From: an uncultured Muribaculaceae bacterium
Lineage (GTDB): Bacteria > Bacteroidota > Bacteroidia > Bacteroidales > Muribaculaceae
Reading direction: 5' to 3'
NCBI GenBank assembly: GCA_910579605.1
Contig: CAJTUG010000031.1
Span: forward strand, 1-8,414
DNA: 8,414 nt
Below the pieces are notes generated by a model. That model did not search any database. It saw nothing but the letters and a program-made list of their open reading frames with translations, and was not told where the DNA came from. Position numbers and translations under genes: made by a program. Positions 6,601 through 8,414 of the stretch are shown piece by piece (position 1 is the stretch's first letter; every line of letters starts with the position of its first letter).

Positions 6601-7291
6601 GCACTGCATAGTAGCCTTTTACTTTAGTGCCGTCGGGCATAGTGGTTATGGCATAGTCTCCACTCCAGAAATCGATGTCGTAGTTAATGCAAGGATTGGT
6701 CATGGAGTAATGACTCCAGTTGGAGTGTTCGTTGCTGAATGCATACGGCCAAACAATTCGTGATACTTCTGTTGAGCCAGGTACACTTTCCTTACCGCCT
6801 TCGCCACGTATAAACATGGCAGGGTAGTTTGTTGATGATCCTTCTGTAGCTGCATTTGAATGCACGGAGATGAAATAGTCGAAATTATTTACTTCAACTT
6901 CAACTGCGATTTCATTGATATCTCGGCTTGTCCCATTCTTGACATGGCTCATGACGAGGCCTTGAGACATATCGCGAGCGGCTCCCCAACGATATAATTC
7001 ATCTTCGGCGCCTTCGGGCTTCTGGTTAAGGGTCGGGTCGTATTTGAAGCCATAGTCGGCAAGGCGCTGTAGCAGAGCAAGGCCTTTCCAAGTATTTGTG
7101 TTGGTTTCAAAGAAACCGCATGTATCGGTGTAATTGGCGTCTCCGTGGCCTATTGTGCCCATATGACGGTCGCCGCTACCCCAACCACCGTGTCCGGGAT
7201 TGATGTAGATGCGCAGATCTTGCAGTTCTTTGGCCTGCATAGGGGTGGCTACCATAAGGGCGGCTGCCACTGCAAATATCATTTTTTTCAT
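3623..7291 (-). CDS. Large secreted N-acetylmuramoyl-L-alanine amidase (amidase_3), multidomain
   Basis: The 1222-residue protein has a signal peptide (cleavage likely after TPMQA, residue 20). Residues about 26-275 form an amidase_3 domain, which in this family cleaves the bond between N-acetylmuramic acid and L-alanine in peptidoglycan. The expected residues are visible: zinc ligands H34 (INPGHGGW), E62 (FFETNTNTWKG) and H144 (DYFISVHSNAA), with catalytic E241 (GMLLEGYFHT). Residues about 285-360 look like a carboxypeptidase-regulatory-like beta-sandwich (GAKVTLIDATG, IAPGDYTIKVSCEGY). Then come a beta-propeller-like stretch (about 405-720), an Ig-like segment (about 745-850) and a second propeller-like stretch (about 855-1165). 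The last 36 residues (YYNLQGVRVSS...GIYVKVVQGKATKVLVK) resemble a type IX secretion sorting tail, so the protein may be surface-bound or released. It follows the PD40 gene by eight bases, hence one operon. Domains after residue 360 are judged by pattern only. Confidence 0.85.
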   Translation of the reverse strand: MKKMIFAVAAALMVATPMQAKELQDLRIYINPGHGGWGSGDRHMGTIGHGDANYTDTCGFFETNTNTWKGLALLQRLADYGFKYDPTLNQKPEGAEDELYRWGAARDMSQGLVMSHVKNGTSRDINEIAVEVEVNNFDYFISVHSNAATEGSSTNYPAMFIRGEGGKESVPGSTEVSRIVWPYAFSNEHSNWSHYSMTNPCINYDIDFWSGDYAITTMPDGTKVKGYYAVLRHNTPGMLLEGYFHTYQPARHRAMNPDVCALEGESYARGIAEYFGVPQEQTGDLYGIVRDLHERFKHKYYNAPSSSADAFKPLNGAKVTLIDATGKEVAEYTTDDEWNGAFVFRRIAPGDYTIKVSCEGYKDATPDQCGPFTVEAAKVTYPRVYLESLTYEPPTVTFTDYVDEINTPAILAASSYNFNEQPISATIPALEGKKIKRVIYRNDKLYILAHDEAKAPTILVVDANTLAVKAEVSTEGTKGSLCNLSDIAVTADGFLIGSAAQHTVLLDDELEPGEVKANCNFYRWENAEDGTPQGNPVKWFETGATANFYSAITGFTFAYSGTTKEGTVYLPSYSTYYNRKVWLNTLDIFESELSSSGFVNVTKDHMNMDELGDDVTISVSPASSKSFIVNSNLISPMQFNGITYEEEGQMPAKYLSAEVASEGYFKFAGHGMMVAHDNGAIRLIDITKGLTAPSEIETSNTAIAGPAATTGRAVVTRDQDDIITAAHIELFSINGTAISRFTTKDAEQPTVRGNWAYQLTTTAEENGEYTLSFQLTDDAHATVRLVTLQSSSENPVIEIANTDFTKGLNSVVVDGKTISGVYTWEVVVDNKTVPAPTTIFNSDVVSSGVAINLDTDSPNFGTIYVSQKDGQRGIRAFNPAFEAYNTTPWLAGMWDTSVGASPWRLAMLNDNLLITDWGDAQGGIYLFDPENTAARSNFFAGTCNPASGEWTYEGKVIGGSTSGLSVRGKGEETTIISFQEDWPSNYSLNLVTYNLGTATQITEAPTQSDKFKSVSGYLVNGNVEVLTCDKGMVLGQVRGGGNNSKGVPSFLITSLEGDILFNSGESMETLTGSVGCFALSADGSIFCVQDDGNNIHVCSLEWEPEFKLTELYTFNVLMDGGMDRNSYQATFDPAGNLYVANRSSFRVFSLPREASQATTQAPTTAHILGSFDGVENITIDASDNEEAAVYYNLQGVRVSSDNLTTGIYVKVVQGKATKVLVK

Positions 7292-7299
7292 GGCAGTAC

Positions 7300-8217
7300 T
7301 TATTTGAGTTTGTAATCAATGAGGTAAAGTTCACCTGTAGGGGTAGTGAATGAGATTTTGGAACCTCCAGCAGATGGGAATACTGCGACAACGTCACCGT
7401 CGGTGAGTTTTTGAGTTTTTGATCCGTCGGCAGAAACAGCAACAAGTGCAGATTCTGTCGTGACTACGCCGTTGTCGTGATCATCCATTCCAACAAGCAC
7501 GTTGTTGTCGATCCAGCAGACAGCGCGAAGCATACCCAAGGGTTTTACGTCTTTGCCGCTGAGGTCGCAGGTAAAAGCACCGCAACCCACCCCAAAGAAA
7601 GCGATACGTTTGCCGTCGGGGGAGAGGCTGGGCCACAGATAGCTATTTGTTCTGTTGCCAAGAGGCGAAAGCTCTGTGGTATTTCCTGCTTTAGTAATGC
7701 AAAGTTTTCCACGGTTGATACTGAGTGTAGGGCGTTGTGCGTTAGCAGTAGCGGCGGTTCCGTTGATGCTTTTTGCTTTAGCGCGACCGTTTTCAACAGC
7801 TATGGCAGTGTTGCCTTCTATTGAGAATCCTTGCAAATTGCGGGAAGGTTGCACGAGTGTCGCGTTGCGGTTGTTTTTGACATCGTAGCTTTTAAGAGCT
7901 ACATAGCGGCGATGAGCAGAATCATAGCTGCTTTCGCGATAAATTACATGCGAACCGTCGGCACTGAACTGTACCATTACGGGGCTTGCTGCATGTGAAA
8001 TGATTTTGGTAGAACCATTAGCAAGGTTGATAGTCGCAAGCCCATTTCCCGATATAGGGGAGACAACGGCATATGAGCCATCGGGGCTTAAAGTGGCCAT
8101 GCTTACAGAATGATTTCCTGGAATGGCTACTTTCTCAACCTTCTGCACTTCTACGAGCTGAGCATACCCTAAAATAGATGCGCACAGCAGGCAAATAGAA
8201 AGAAGAGTTTTCTTCAT
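7300..8217 (-). CDS. Exported PD40/TolB-like beta-propeller protein
   Basis: The 305-residue product begins with a signal peptide (MKKTLLSICLLCASILGYAQ, cleavage likely after A19), so it is periplasmic or outer-surface. It contains repeated WD40-like PD40 signatures: LSPDGSYAVVS at about 43-53, FSADGSHVIYRE at about 84-95 and LSPDGKRIAFFG near 197-208, plus a weaker VSADGSKTQKL near 267-277. At this length it could form a single six- or seven-bladed propeller with no further domain. Such propellers usually bind proteins or glycans; I see no catalytic motif. It is the first gene of the operon, with the large amidase eight bases downstream and itself bearing propeller-like segments. A partner or scaffold role in cell-wall turnover is possible but only inferred from that context. 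Confidence 0.8.
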   Translation of the reverse strand: MKKTLLSICLLCASILGYAQLVEVQKVEKVAIPGNHSVSMATLSPDGSYAVVSPISGNGLATINLANGSTKIISHAASPVMVQFSADGSHVIYRESSYDSAHRRYVALKSYDVKNNRNATLVQPSRNLQGFSIEGNTAIAVENGRAKAKSINGTAATANAQRPTLSINRGKLCITKAGNTTELSPLGNRTNSYLWPSLSPDGKRIAFFGVGCGAFTCDLSGKDVKPLGMLRAVCWIDNNVLVGMDDHDNGVVTTESALVAVSADGSKTQKLTDGDVVAVFPSAGGSKISFTTPTGELYLIDYKLK

Positions 8218-8252
8218 AATAATAATTTAAGGATTTAAAAAAATATCAGTGG

Positions 8253-8284
8253 CAAATTTATAAATAATTTAGATATGTAAAAAC
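8253..8284 (-). promoter_or_regulatory. Probable promoter of the PD40-amidase operon
   Basis: On the minus strand TAAATTTG (8260-8253) fully matches the Bacteroidetes -7 box TAnnTTTG. The -33 region at the right distance reads GTTTTT (8284-8279) and lacks the ideal TTTG, so the promoter is only a partial match. Transcription would start a few bases further on, giving a short leader of roughly 30 bases before the ATG at 8217. No strong Shine-Dalgarno sequence is seen, as is usual in this phylum. Confidence 0.55.
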
Positions 8285-8334
8285 TTTTTACTGCTATTTT
8301 TTTGCTGTATACAAAGGAAAATATCTTAGAATAA

Positions 8335-8366
8335 AAAGAGGGAGTTTTTTTGTAAACTCCCTCTTT
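8335..8366 (-). terminator. Strong terminator hairpin for a gene beyond the right edge
   Basis: AAAGAGGGAGTTT at 8335-8347 pairs perfectly with AAACTCCCTCTTT at 8354-8366, a 13-bp stem with a six-base loop. On the minus strand the stem runs into a T-rich tail (TTTTTAT), as in an intrinsic terminator, so it most likely ends a minus-strand gene lying to the right of the window. On the plus strand the tail (CGTTAATTG) is poor. Its place upstream of the operon promoter insulates the PD40-amidase unit from read-through. Confidence 0.75.
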
Positions 8367-8414
8367 CGTTAATTGTATTTTATTTGATTTTTCATGCCAG
8401 AATTGTTATAATTT

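Noticed and set aside
1..8414. CRISPR array, tRNA, rRNA or complete insertion sequence
   Set aside because: The only repeats found are the two direct repeat pairs from toxin duplication and the hairpins listed. There are no regularly spaced short repeats, no recognisable tRNA or rRNA stretches, and no transposase reading frame.

Overview
The window looks like a chromosome segment from a gut-type member of the Bacteroidales (Bacteroidetes), plausibly Muribaculaceae or a relative. The evidence is matches to the Bacteroidetes promoter form (TTTG, about 19 bases, TAnnTTTG), weak or absent Shine-Dalgarno sequences, a long cell-wall amidase ending in a Bacteroidales-type 'YYNLQGVRV...' sorting tail, and an RHS core signature. 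The placement is from signatures only; no database search was possible.

Left part (about 1-3560, plus strand, visibly AT-richer): this is an accessory RHS-tip (polymorphic toxin) locus. A secreted transglutaminase-like protein (346-1380) overlaps by ATGA an orphan RHS C-terminal tip (1377-2195). The tip carries only the last ~30 residues of the RHS core and then a toxin-like domain with an HExxGH zinc motif. Next comes a small exported protein (2260-2754), a positional candidate for the cognate immunity protein. After it lies a second, decayed copy of the same toxin tip (2814-3477), broken by stops and frameshifts and with the first zinc-ligand His replaced by Arg, followed by a short remnant of a different immunity leader (3474-3559). 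Two pairs of direct repeats with the same ~1.28 kb offset show that the locus arose by duplication. The 3' repeat pair flanks the putative immunity gene.

Middle (about 3560-3600): a GC-rich hairpin separates the plus-strand island from the convergent right-hand operon.

Right part (3623-8217, minus strand, less AT-rich): a two-gene operon. The promoter-proximal gene (7300-8217) encodes a small exported PD40/TolB-like beta-propeller. Eight bases downstream, a 1222-residue secreted amidase_3 protein (3623-7291) has all expected zinc and catalytic residues, a carboxypeptidase-regulatory-like domain, propeller-like and Ig-like segments, and a putative type IX secretion tail. A TAnnTTTG promoter element lies upstream of the operon. 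A strong 13-bp hairpin near the right edge probably ends a further minus-strand unit that lies beyond the window.

Taken together, the right side looks like ordinary envelope or cell-wall biology. The left side is a small toxin/immunity diversification locus, and it is where the unusual signals are.
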